Shown here: one piece after another, positions 47,765-58,998 of the stretch
How positions within the stretch are numbered: the first letter of the stretch is position 1
Layout of the letters: each line of letters opens with the position of its first letter
Assembly (NCBI GenBank): GCA_009809945.1
Contig: WTPW01001067.1
Coordinates: 187,278 to 251,277, forward strand
DNA from: Gigaspora margarita
Lineage: Eukaryota; Glomeromycota; Glomeromycetes; Diversisporales; Gigasporaceae
Length of the DNA: 64,000 nt
Reading direction: 5' to 3'
Made by a program: the position numbers and the translations under genes
The notes under the pieces: model-generated
The model's database searches: none
The model's input: only the letters and a program-made list of their open reading frames with translations
Told to the model about the DNA's origin: nothing

Positions 47765-48847
47765 ATGCCAAAAATTAAAAGAAAGACGATCAAAGTAAAA
47801 GACAGCAAATTAACAGAAGAATGGAAAGAAGTACCGAAACAAATAACACCAAAATCGAATGATACGAACATTCTTAACGAACTAAAGCAAGCTTTAAAAT
47901 TATTGAAATGTGAATTCCCATTAAATGTGCATGAACATGTTACAGAAGAAGAAGTATTCAAAATGGAAAAACATTGTTATGAATGGGCAAAGAAATTTGA
48001 ATTAATTACGAAAAAAACTACAAATATAGAATTTAAATTAAGTAAATTTGGATTACTTATTTGTTATATATTTCCAACTGTTTCTTTCGAAAGACGTTGT
48101 CTTGCTGTAGATTTCTTTAATTGGTTATTTTTTGTTGATGATTTGGTTGATAAAAAGAAAGATTTAAAAGGAAACCCCAAAGAAATAAAAATATTACTTG
48201 ATAAATTCAAGAATATTTTAGATGATAATCCACAATCAGATATATTTCAAAATTCAATCTCTATTGCTCTATGGGATGTATGGGCTAGAATGAAAAAAAT
48301 AACTAATGAAACATGGAGATTAAAGTTTCGTAATACTATTTCACTTTATTTTGATGCATGTTACTTAAATGCACATAATAAACAATCACATAGTATTCCT
48401 AATTCTATTGAAGAATATATTAAGATCAGGAGAAATTCAGGGGCTGTTATGACTAGTTTTAATTTGATTGAACCCTTACTTGGAATTCAACTTTCGTATG
48501 ATCTTAATATACAAAATCTTATGGATTATTGTAATGATCATATTTGTTTTATTAATGATCTTTATTCACTTAAAAAAGAATTAGTGGAAGGTGAAGTTGA
48601 TAATATTATTGTAGTTTTACAACGTTCAAATCAATATTCATTACGAGAAGCTATTGAATACGCGGTAATATTAATAAATGATCGAATGAAACAAATAAAA
48701 GAAGTCGTTGATAAATTAAAGCAATTTAATCTTGAAATAGATCAAGATACTAGTAAATATATCAATGCTTTATTAGATATAGTAGTTGGTTCTTTTTATT
48801 GGCATAAAATTTCAGGTAGATATTTGGCTAAAAATAAAAAACAATAA
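47765..48847 (+). CDS. Class I terpene synthase, microbial type
   Basis: Cyclises a linear prenyl diphosphate (most likely farnesyl diphosphate) by Mg2+-assisted ionisation, probably in the cytosol. Single exon, 360 residues. The metal-binding aspartate motif DDLVD is at 125-129 in FFNWLFFVDDLVDKKKD; the NSE/DTE-type motif NDLYSLKKE (N264, S268, E272) matches NDxxSxxxE; an arginine at 222-223 (IRRNSG) sits about 42 residues upstream, where the diphosphate-sensor arginine is expected; a C-terminal RY pair is at 352-353. All catalytic elements of bacterial-type class I cyclases are present, so it should be active. The ~80-residue N-terminal extension is lysine-rich with no signal peptide. The absence of introns, while both P450 neighbours have them, fits (but does not prove) ancient bacterial acquisition. 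The product cannot be predicted. Start: first in-frame ATG. Confidence 0.92.
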   Translation: MPKIKRKTIKVKDSKLTEEWKEVPKQITPKSNDTNILNELKQALKLLKCEFPLNVHEHVTEEEVFKMEKHCYEWAKKFELITKKTTNIEFKLSKFGLLICYIFPTVSFERRCLAVDFFNWLFFVDDLVDKKKDLKGNPKEIKILLDKFKNILDDNPQSDIFQNSISIALWDVWARMKKITNETWRLKFRNTISLYFDACYLNAHNKQSHSIPNSIEEYIKIRRNSGAVMTSFNLIEPLLGIQLSYDLNIQNLMDYCNDHICFINDLYSLKKELVEGEVDNIIVVLQRSNQYSLREAIEYAVILINDRMKQIKEVVDKLKQFNLEIDQDTSKYINALLDIVVGSFYWHKISGRYLAKNKKQ

Positions 48848-49413
48848 GAATGGTTTAAAATTAGTGTTTCAACCCATTCGTATCTATTCGTGTCTATTCG
48901 TGTCTATTCGTATGCTGGTTCAGAAATGTAAATAACTGATCATGTATTTTGTGCATATAACATTATCATTACTATTATTACTACTATTATTATTATTATT
49001 ATTATCTTGTATTAATAATTTTATTATTATTATCTTTATTATTATTATTATTATCTTGTATTATTATTATTGTTGTTAGCGTCATTAATGTTATTAAGAT
49101 TAATAACTTTTTAGATTGCTAATAAAGTTTTCTTGATGTATATTTTCTGAATCCAAAAAAAAAATAAAATAAAAAAGTTGATTATTAAATTTGAACTATA
49201 GATGTTGCATGATTATGGACGAGCTGATAATTACAAATGCTAATTAACTTAATATCTGAAATTTTCAAAATAGCGGGCATGAGTGTTATTTTGAAAACCA
49301 CAACCCCCTTACTTACGCACGTGTATAGTTTAATTTATTAAAGTTAATCCGCAGTTCAAAATAACTTATATCCCAAATAACTCTCATGGGTAGCTCATGG
49401 GTAGCTCATGGGT

Positions 49414-49868
49414 CAGTGATGGTAAATGACCTGAAATGACCCAAATGACCCAAATGACAAATGACTAGTCATTGGGTCATTTCGAGGCTCAAATGACCTA
49501 GAAGGTTGTTTAACATATGTTAGTTAATGTTCTAATGCTCTTTAGCCAATCAGAATTGGTGCCAAACAAAATTAAAACATAATCAATAATTGTAGCTGTA
49601 AGTCAATTAATATTTATGCCTTAAGTAAAATTGTTCGAAATAATAAATTGCATATTTCGAACATCTTACTTAAGTCATAAATATTAATTGACTTAGTAAA
49701 ATTTGGGACTTTAATCTATAGCTAAGATTATCGATAAGGAAAGTAATAAAGTTTAATAACTTTTTATACGAACAATTCGACCAATAAAATTATTTTATAT
49801 GACCGTTAATGACCGGTCATTTCAGGGTCATTTGAAGTCATTTGAAAATTTTGCAATTACCATCGCTG
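49414..49868. mobile_element. hAT-like MITE in minisatellite
   Basis: Ends CAGTGATGGTAA and TTACCATCGCTG. Flanked by a perfect 8-bp duplication TCATGGGT (49406-49413 and 49869-49876). Reiterated 'aaatgacc' words near the left end and 'ggtcattt' near the right end are subterminal repeats typical of hAT elements. It lies inside an 11-bp 'tcatgggtagc' minisatellite and encloses a small foldback (49600-49700). Confidence 0.85.
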
Positions 49869-50569
49869 TCATGGGTATCTCATGAGTATCTCATGGGTAG
49901 CTCATGGGTACTCGCAGATGCCCGAATTTGCGATACATAAATTTGTGTAATATGTGATATGTGATTTATGCCTTATGTGATAACACTTATTTACATCAAA
50001 CATCAAGATTTACAAAACAATAAATAACTTTTTCCTCGGTAATAATTGGGTAAACAAAAACGATCTTTGATCATCTGGATGGAGTAAACAAATATTTAAA
50101 ATATTTAAATCGTCATTCAACAATGAAAATCAAAAAAAAAAGGCGCCAAATGAACTTTCCAGGTTTAGAAGGCTGATATCTAAAAAAAAAAACAACACTT
50201 TGAAATTCATAATTTCATAGGATAGTGAAAATTTGATAATAGATAGCATTTATTAGATAATATTTATCAGTTACATACGCACCATATATTAAGGACGATA
50301 GTGCAACATAACTGATAGTATGTGGTATTACTAATTATATAATGAATTTTGGATAATATTAAATCGCGAAAAAACACGATAAATAAAAAAATACAAACTG
50401 ACTTATCTTGTGAAACTAATAAAAAAAAAACAATTTTTTGGAAAGAAGATTTGTAATAATTTCTTTAATCATTTAATATAAACAAAACTGGAATTTCCAC
50501 TCATATACATATAACAAAGATAATTAGTCATAGTAATACTCTAACTCTAGATCTTGATGATGAGAACAT

Positions 50570-50812
50570 CGCCGAGAATATTAAGATTCACGGGTTATTT
50601 AGTAAATCCATATGTAATATAGTTATATAGAATTAATAAGAATTTTTTTTTTTTTTTTTACCTAGTGAAATCTGCGAGAATATTAAGATTCATGGTTATT
50701 TAGTAAATCCAAATGTAATATAGTTATATAGAATTAATAAGAATTTTTTTTACCTAGTGAAATCGTCGAGAATATTAAGGTTCATGGGTTATTTAGTAAA
50801 TCCATATGTAAA
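50570..50812. repeat. ~95-bp tandem repeat
   Basis: Three units start 'gagaatattaag' (about 50575, 50676, 50768) and include 'ggttatttagtaaatcc' and 'agttatatagaattaataag'. Length differences come from the internal poly(T) run. Confidence 0.85.
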
Positions 50813-51045
50813 GATGCCGGTGAAATAATTTCACCATTATTGGTGTAATTGATGTTGAATTGGTGAAATTGATGTATGTTGTTTGTATTGGTGAAATTGA
50901 TGTTGTTTGTATGGTGAAATTGATGTTGTTTGTATGGTGAAATTGATGTTGAATTGGTGAAATTGATGTTGAATTGGTGAAATTGATGTTGAATTGGTGA
51001 AATTGATATTGAATTGGCGAAATTAATTTCACCAGTATCTAAAAG
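50813..51045. repeat. 20-bp minisatellite with inverted ends
   Basis: Units of 'ggtgaaattgatgttgaatt' repeat about eight to ten times. The block is bounded by 'gatgccggtgaaat' and, reversed, 'gatactggtgaaat', so the minisatellite looks like the inside of a short inverted-repeat element. Minus-strand frames here are repeat artefacts. Confidence 0.8.
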
Positions 51046-51214
51046 TGTATCCATATGTGTGCAGGCGAGAAACTTTTTTTTACCAATAACAACAAAAATT
51101 TACAATAACGCCGTCAAAAATTTAATTTAGTTAAATTAAATCAGATCATTAAAAATTACTGTCAAAAAAAAATAAATAAATATATATTAACATTTAAATT
51201 ATAAATATTTACCT

Positions 51215-51248
<34 letters not shown>

Positions 51249-51598
51249 TTACCCTACATAAATAAAATTTCCGAATTATCACTTTGATAATAATTTAGAA
51301 TATCTTATCTATTATAGTATAGTAAAGACATTAAGAGCACGACTCACATTAAAAGTTTTGTACTATTGTATATGTAACCCTGTTTCTCTTTACTAAATGC
51401 TAGATATAATTTTAAGTTTGAGTACGTATGTAAGTTCGTTAGTACATTATAAACTTAATTAGATAAATGATAAAAAACGATCAGATAGTCTCACCTACAT
51501 AAATGGACTTGTAATCGTTAGAAATGATTGTCACTATGAAAATACACCTGACGTAATTACCGACAATTATACATTAATTTGTATTACATATACAAATA

Positions 51599-51650
<52 letters not shown>

Positions 51651-51766
51651 GAAGATAAGTAGATAAGTACGCAGGTATATATTTACGAAACATTATATAA
51701 AACATGAATTTTATCATTAACGAAAGACAAAAAAAAATTAACAAGATCTGAAAAAAAAAAGTCAAA

Positions 51767-53677
51767 ATGAATTACGCAATATCTTATATTACTTCTCATA
51801 TTACTTTAACATTAACAGATTGGTTAACAATCTTTTTAATCATCGCCTTACTTTACACGACTGAATATTATCTTTCATATTTCACGCGTAGTAATCCTTT
51901 ACCAGGTCCTTTACCTTTCCCTATAATTGGTATGTGTTTTATCTTATAGAAATAATTTTACGTATTTACGTCTAGTTAATGATCGATGATAAGATCAACA
52001 CATTGATTAATACTAATAATATAATACACACCCTATTATTATATTACTATATTACTATATTACTATATTTTTAGGTAACGCGTATCTATTTCGTGGAGAT
52101 TATTCCGAAGTATTCCTTAAACTTCAAAAAAAATATGGAACTATGATGGAAGTTTATTTTGGTCCTAAACGTATGATTTGGATAGGTGATGCAAAATTAA
52201 TTAAAAAACTTAATGATCCATCACCAAAATCCAATTTTCCATATCGAGCTATAGGATCATGGATTGATGAATTAAAAATGACTGGTATGGGAATGGGACT
52301 TAATAATCATATGAGTTCTTGGAGATTTAATAGAGCAATGTTAGCTAAAAGTGTTATAGTACCTTCATTATTTCGACAATTAGTTCATGTAATGGAAAAA
52401 ACTTTTGAAGAATTAGAAGGTTATTGGATAAAATTATCAAAAGGGAATAATAAAGTTATAAAAATTGATTTAGCTGATTGGGTATATAAATATACAAATG
52501 ACATAATTGTTCCTACTGTTACAAAAAAACCTGCTGGATTAATGTTAACTCATTATAATAATATTATAAATAATAATACTAAAATTACTTTTGAACAAAA
52601 TCAAGCTATTGAAATGTTGGGTAGAATTAGAATTTGGCAAAAATCTATTGTTTTCTTTTATTTTTTTCCAAAATTTCTTAGACATTATATACCACCTTTT
52701 ACTTTTCTTAATACTAAATATTTATATAATATAAATTGGTTAAATGAATATTTTATTAATATTACAAAAATTAGAAGAAAAGAAATTGAAAATACTCCAA
52801 AAGGAGAAACTTTAAGTTCGGATATTTTAACTTCTCTTATTTGTTCTAATACTCATCTTGGTACTCAATTTGATAATATAAATGATGAATATGGAAGACC
52901 TATGACTAATGAGGAAATCATGCGTGTTACTATTGAAGCAATAACTGGTGGTACTAATCCGGTAAATATTATCAGTTATTATTAAATTATATTTAATTAT
53001 ATTTAATTATATATATAGTTATATATATAATATATATATATATAATTTTATATATATATATCATATTTAAATTAAATTAATTTTAATATAAATATTTTTT
53101 AATTATATAGCTTGGTTCTGGAATATGTTTTACTTTATATCATATTGCAAAAAATCCTCAAGCACAATCCAAAGTTCATGATGAAATTGATAGAGTCCTT
53201 GGTAAAGATATAAATCGACCTATAACCTACGATGATCTTATAAAATTACATTATATTGAAGCTTGTTTTAAAGAATCTTTACGAATGGTTCCAGTTATTC
53301 CTTTCATTTTTAAAGCATCAGATAAAGAAGATACTGTAGCAGGTTTTAAATGGAAAGCTAAACAAGAATTCTTTATTCATAATTATTATATACAAAATTC
53401 TAAAACTCATTGGCGTGATCCTGAATTATTCATACCTGAAAGATATCTTGATGATAATGAAAAACCTGAAGAAAATAGTCATTTACCATTTGGTGGTGGA
53501 ATTAGAATATGTCCTGGACGTCATTTAGCATTAACTAATGCTAAAATGTTTATTACTTTAATTTTTAGAAAATATAAAATGGAATTAGTTGATGATAATT
53601 CTTTTGCTAAATTTTATGATTTAGATAATGGATGTATTAAATTAGAGGTTTGTCTTCGTCCGAGATGCGAAGAATAA
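51767..53677 (+). CDS. Cytochrome P450 monooxygenase (cluster P450-2)
   Basis: Second P450 of the cluster, probably ER-anchored. Exons 51767-51929, 52075-52961 and 53111-53677; introns 51930-52074 (GTATGT..TAG) and 52962-53110 (GTAAAT..TAG); joined frame 538 residues. Features: membrane anchor about 18-38; hinge RSNPLPGPLPFP (41-52); K-helix ESLR (405-408); PERY; haem signature FGGGIRICPG (477-486, Cys484). The hinge resembles that of P450-1 (YFTRxNPLPGPxPxPIIG), so the two are paralogues of one family. Odd: the I helix reads TGGTNP (345-350) where [AG]Gx[DE]T is expected, so the acid and the threonine used in oxygen activation are both missing. It could use another proton route or perform a non-oxygenase rearrangement. 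The TGGTNP codons adjoin intron 2, but alternative splice choices seen by eye do not restore the motif. Confidence 0.9.
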
Positions 53678-55003
53678 TTACAAAAAAAAAAAAAAAAATC
53701 TTTTATTATTATTATTATTATTATTGTTATTATAATCTTTATTATTATTATTTTTTTTTATTATCTATTATTTTATTCATAATGTAAATTTACTTGTTAC
53801 TTGTGTAAATTATTGTATATTCAGAATTAACTATTTAACAATACGTTAATAAAAAAAAATTTTTTTAGCGTATGATACCAATGTATAACTATTATATACT
53901 TGTTTATAACTTATGTTTTATAAAACGTAAAAGACTTAAAATGAGTTAATATGATGTAATTATATTATGATTAGTCTAAATTTTAAAGCGGTTTTATGAT
54001 CTAGTTATAATGAATAAATAAAACAATCGCATTTCTCTTTCTTCTGTAATTTCTCTCCTTTTCTGGTGTTTACTTCAGTTGTATTCGCTTTCAATACGTA
54101 TTTTCTCTCATATTCTGTTTTCATATCTGATTGCATCTATGTTCAAGGCATAATTCTCGCTCCTCATTGGTTTCTGTAAATCTTTTTGTATTTCGTTTTG
54201 TGATCATTTTTTCACTTGTATTATTAATAAAATTAGCACTTTCAACATTCATTTAATGAAATTTAATGAATAAAGAAGAACGTAAGTATTAAAAAAACTA
54301 TCAAGTTTATTTATATTCAAATTAATTAATGAGTTAACTTTTTTAATCGCTTCTAATATTAAGCATCCCTTTTGCATTTAAAATAAAGATGCAACACATG
54401 CTGAACTTCATTCATCTAATTTTATTGCGTAAAATTATTTGATATTTAATTTGAAAAACTTTTTAACTTATTTTACACCTCTCTGGAACCTCTCTATTGT
54501 CTGGACTTAAGTTCCTCCGAAATTAAGTAACATTACAAGAAGTTTATAATTTAGATAAAGCATACATTAAATGACGTCTGATCAATTGATACGGGTTATG
54601 TAAAGAATCTCGAGTTCAGGTTGTTTTAACCCGGGTTACCCGAATAAAAAATCAACCCTTTCAGAGCACTAGTCATAATTTTGTGAAACGATATAATATT
54701 TTTAGAACTAACCCTAAATGGTAAATAGGAATCGAAAAACAAACTCTGATTATGGTAAAACTTAAAAATGCCAAGCAACTGTAACAATGTTGTAATTGTA
54801 ACAATGTTGTGACTGTATTATATAAGATGACTATATCAGATATCAGATGTGACTATATCGAAGTTACACAATAATCTTTTTAATTTTTAATTTTTAATAA
54901 TATTTATGTTATGTTTATGGTTTTTTCGCACTGTACTTCGATCATTAATTGATTAACATTTTGTACAATATTTTGTAAATGGATGTCCCTTATTACCGGT
55001 ATA
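53678..55003. other. Intergenic DNA, no gene seen
   Basis: Starts with an A-run and an (att)n microsatellite (53700-53760). The stretch 54010-54230 is T/C-rich ('cattctcgctcctcattgg') without a frame. Nothing else identified. Confidence 0.5.
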
Positions 55004-55195
55004 CAATCATGATGATCCTTTTGAACGAACGAACTCACACTATATAACGAACTTTTTTACAAAAAATTTTAGTATAGAGTTTGGTATAAAAAACCATAAT
55101 AATTTACTTTGTAAGGAACTTTGTAAGGAACTTTGTAATTTTTTTTTTACTATAAGAACCCGCAGTTCGTTATAACAGATAAAGAGAGTTGACTG
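55004..55195. mobile_element. pogo/Tc1-like MITE
   Basis: The right end, read in reverse, is CAGTCAACTCTC...GTTATAACGAACTG, a form known from pogo/Tigger-type termini, followed by TA at 55196-55197. The left end has 'tataacgaact' and a TA at 55002-55003, but its outermost part is diverged (caatcatgatg). A short 'aactttgtaagg' tandem lies inside. No transposase. Confidence 0.5.
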
Positions 55196-55408
55196 TACAA
55201 TTTTTTCATGGTAAATATTTTTCCCGAGCACCAAATCTGATTTGGACAATTTCAAACAGATTTTTTTTTTGCGAAAAAAAAAAAACTTTGAACAACCATG
55301 TATTATTATTTAAAAGACTTAAAATTACTTATATAAGCAAATTTCTTTGTAAAATAACATAACTTTAAACTGAAGATTATCCTGGGGTTATCTTTTATCC
55401 ATAAAATA

Positions 55409-55505
55409 TGTATGGTACGTACGTACAACCCAATTGAGAAAGTGATATTGAATTACACGTAATTATGATTGGTTTGAATGTTTGTACGTACGTACGTACG
55501 GAAAA
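55409..55505. repeat. (acgt)n-ended inverted repeat
   Basis: 'atggtacgtacgtacaa' and 'ttgtacgtacgtacgtac' face each other across about 60 bp that includes 'gaattacacgtaattatg'. Confidence 0.6.
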
Positions 55506-56039
55506 GGCATTTGATTTATTTAATAATACATAATAATAAAAAAAAGATAATGATAAAAAATAAACAAATGATAACTTAACGTGTTTATAATCTACAAAAG
55601 CATTGGCAAAATGATAAAATATTTGATATCCAGATATGGAAAATTAGTTATTATTTACGTTTTTTACGTTATTTACGTTGAAATTTATTTTTTCAATAAC
55701 GATAACTGTACACCACAATTTTTAAAAAATTAAACCAAAATGATGCTACTTCAAAATCTATTATCTTCGATTAGTTTTGAACATTGATTATTCCTGTGTA
55801 TTGGTGATTTTTACTATAGTACAGCATACGTGTAATTCGGTAACTAAATTAGCTTTTTAAAAAATATTTTAGCCAAAAAGTTTATTATTAATATAGTCAC
55901 AATTTGGCTAAATTAGTTTTCAATTTTTATATTTAAATTAAGAGATGTAACAATTTAAAGTTTAGAATTAATTTATATATAGTCATAGGCTACATATAGC
56001 CATACTATCAATATAGTATTGTTTTTTATAGAATAATTT

Positions 56040-56240
56040 TTGCAACTATATTATATTAATATTAGGGTTAGGATTAAATTTAGTGTTAGGGTTAGAGTTA
56101 GGATTAGAATTAAAAATTAAAGTTAGGATTAGGGTTAGGACTGGGCCGGGTTTTAGGGTAAAATCGTGAGAGCTGCATTTTTGCTTAGTAACACGACAGA
56201 GGTTACCCTAGTAAAATTTTGATATATAAATAATTTTATA
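56040..56240. repeat. Telomere-like module, reversed copy
   Basis: Degenerate ttagggttaggatta tract (56058-56135), then 'gagctgcatttttgcttag' and 'aggttaccctagtaaaattt', the reverse of the modules at 5780 and 29870. A very G+C-rich patch (ggactgggccggg) sits in it. Confidence 0.6.
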
Positions 56241-57130
56241 ACATCGTCTACATGTAGCCGTGGCTATATCTAGATTTTTCCTTTATTTAAAAGCTGTTGG
56301 AACTTGCTGTCTCAAATTGTACAAATAAGTATTATATTAGCATATTTGGTTCATTATATTTAAGTACTCCAAAATTTTTGGTCCATATATAGATCATTAA
56401 TCTTATAATCGACCAATTTTATTAAAATTTTTGATTTATTTGAGTAAACTTCTAATACTGCAAAGAATATAATTAAGAAAAAGCTTAAAACTACAAAAAA
56501 ATTTTTTTTGATATTAAAATAAAATTTGGTTTCTAACTTTATTTGTAACTTCTATATTTATAATAAAGTATATAATATTTTTGGATATATATTATACATA
56601 TATTATTAGTCATATAACATATTTTCTTTAAAAGATTTAAATTAAAATTTTAAATAAAAATATATAAATTTACTATATAAAGTTTTTTTTTACTAATCAA
56701 TTTAAAATTAAATTTTATGGTAACACTAAATTACACACTAATGTTCAATACCAATGTGATGTAATGTGAAGATCAATATCAAATAATAAACAAAAAAAAC
56801 TAAACAAAATTAAATTTAATAGATATTAAGTTAGAGTTAATAGTTAGAAATTAGGATGAGACATAGTATATAGTAAAATTTTGCAAGAAATTTTTTTTTA
56901 AAAAAAAAAGATGGGTTCATAGATAAAAGTTTGAGTTAAAAGGTATTTTTTAAAAAATAGCTAAACAACAAAAATTTTATGTTATACCAGATCTTTATAT
57001 TACACTGCATTTAAAAAATTTGATTGGTAAAAATTATTGTGGTGTTGAGCACTAGTATGCAATTTAGTAAACCAACATTTCATATCTATAATATTATACT
57101 AAAATTAAAAAATTATAGTTTTTTCATATA

Positions 57131-57307
57131 CCATATTTCTCTGAAAATAAGCACTCTTGTTTACTATAGAGGTGCTTATTTTCAGGTATAATCTCAACTA
57201 ATAATTTGAATGATTTGATATTTAGTTGTTTATTTATATTATATAAAGGGTGCTTATTTTTAGGTATATATGAATTGTATAGTATACCTATTTTTGAAAA
57301 AATACAG
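57131..57307. mobile_element. Short AATAAGC-family element
   Basis: TA at 57129-57130 and 57308-57309; ends 'ccatatttctctgaaaataa' and, reversed, 'ctgtattttttcaaaaatag'. 'ggtgcttattttcaggtat' occurs twice internally. Confidence 0.65.
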
Positions 57308-57330
57308 TATATCAAAAAGGATAAATCTAT

Positions 57331-57704
57331 GTGTCGCCACTAGCGATGTGCTTATACATCGCCTTTCTATCTGATTGGTTAAATCTTTCGATCATCATTA
57401 CATAATATATACATTGCATAAATAAATAAGCCAGGTTTTTTGTTAGTTAGAGTTAGGGTTAGGTTAGGGTTAGGTTAGGTAGAGTTAGATGTGAGATTAG
57501 TTTTTATACTAAAATTTTACAAGGAATTGTTTTTGTTAGAGAGCGAAGAATAGTTTCATATATGAAATTTTAAGTTATAGTCAACTTTGAAAAATAATCA
57601 TTTGTTTTGATCGTCCTAATTGTGCTACATTACACTTGATTTTGAAATTTTATTGGTCAATCATTAATAGGCGACGTATAGGCATAACGCAGGGGTGCGA
57701 CGCA
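57331..57704. mobile_element. TIR element with telomere-like core
   Basis: Ends 'gtgtcgccac...atacatcgcct...tgattggttaaat' and, reversed, 'gcgtcgcacc...atacgtcgcct...tgattgaccaata'. The core has 'ttagggttaggttagggtta' and 'actaaaattttacaaggaat'. No target duplication identified. Confidence 0.65.
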
Positions 57705-58167
57705 TATTTAACTCCTATCAAAAAAAGCTATTTTAACTTATAAATAAAGTTGTTTAGTATAAAATTTATAATAAAAATAAAGTTATATATGATTATTCAT
57801 ATTTCTAAATTTAGTTTAGTTTAATTTAGATTTAGTTTAGATTTAATTGAATCTAAACTAAACTTTAAATTTGTATATCTCTAAAATTAAACTTGACTAA
57901 ATTTTAAATTTATGAATCTAAACTAATCTTGAACTTAAATTTTTGGTTCAATTCAAGTTTAGCTCAAAATTTATAAATATATTTAGATTCAATATATTAT
58001 AAATAAAAATATTTTTTAAATATCTTTAAAAAAACCTATTATTATTTTATTAAAAAAATAATAACTATTATAGTAAAAATATAAATATTATAAATTTATA
58101 TTAATTCTAGCTATAAGTTCTTAACAACTACTAATCCAAATCAGCTAAAATTTTTAAAGAAAATTGT

Positions 58168-58381
58168 ATGTGGTGACATGTCTCCATGGTGACCCTACAT
58201 ATAACAGCCAATCATATTTAGAGTTAGGAAATTTTCATTTGTGTTTTTGTATTATAAAAGTTAGAAAGTTTGTAGGAAGTTTTAATTGGCCAATAATAAG
58301 CAACATATTATCTAGTCACATGCTTAATTTTGATTGGCTATTCATAAAGGGTCTCTATAGAGACATGTCTCCATAAAATAA
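58168..58381. mobile_element. 214-bp MITE
   Basis: Roughly 48-bp imperfect terminal repeats: 'ggtgacatgtctccatggtg...agccaatca' and, reversed, 'ggagacatgtctctatagag...agccaatca'. The plus-strand frame 58164-58376 runs through both ends and is not a gene. Confidence 0.7.
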
Positions 58382-58844
58382 CACCCAATTTTTAATATAA
58401 TATATATAATATTGGACTATAATATATTAAAATTTAATACAATTTAAAAAATATTTTTTAAAAAATTGATTAAAAATGTAAATAATTTTTGTAAAAAAAA
58501 AAAAACCAATCCAAATTAAATAAAATTTTAGCATATTATAGCCCAATATCATATTTATTTAAAGTAAAAATTTTAACTAATTTGGATTAGTAGTTGTTAA
58601 AAAAAATTATAACTAAATATATATATATATATTATATTTTTTTTTAATTTTTACTATATAATATTTAAATTTATATTTTTATCTAGCTGTAATTTTCTTA
58701 ACAACTACTAATACAAATTAGTCAAATTTTATTACAAATAAATATAAATTGGGCTAAAATATTAAAATTTTATATAAAATTTGGCAATTAAAAATATTGT
58801 TTCACAAAATTTTTTTACTAGTAATAATATTTATTATCCAATAT

Positions 58845-58998
58845 CTTATTATGATCAGACTACAAAATAACTTTGATTATTTGTAGTGTGAGTCTATATT
58901 TGTTAAATAACTTTGTTTTTTGGCAAAAATAGACTCACACTACCAAATAACAAAGTTATTTTGCAGTCTGACCATAGTAAAGATATTGGATAATACTG
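58845..58998. repeat. Foldback repeat
   Basis: Arms 'atgatcagactacaaaataa' (58851) and 'ttattttgcagtctgaccat' (58956), inner 'agtgtgagtctat' and complement. A second small hairpin (gagttatttttcaaataactc) follows at 59053-59073. Confidence 0.75.

Larger units (their letters stand above)
48848..51766. other. Intergenic region with repeats, no gene
   Basis: It contains 'tattcgtgtc' repeats (48880-48912), an (att)n microsatellite (48965-49075), a hAT-like MITE (49414-49868), a ~95-bp tandem repeat, a 20-bp minisatellite and long poly(T)/poly(A) runs (51217-51247; 51602-51649). The promoter of P450-2 must lie at its right end. No coding frame is supported. Confidence 0.6.

Noticed and set aside
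50782-51054. Overlapping minus-strand frames with repeated INFTNSTSI-type peptides
   Set aside because: They are translations of the 20-bp minisatellite in different frames.
56058-56135. Interstitial telomere
   Set aside because: The ttaggg-like tract is degenerate and part of a module found several times inside the window, so a chromosome-end origin is not needed.
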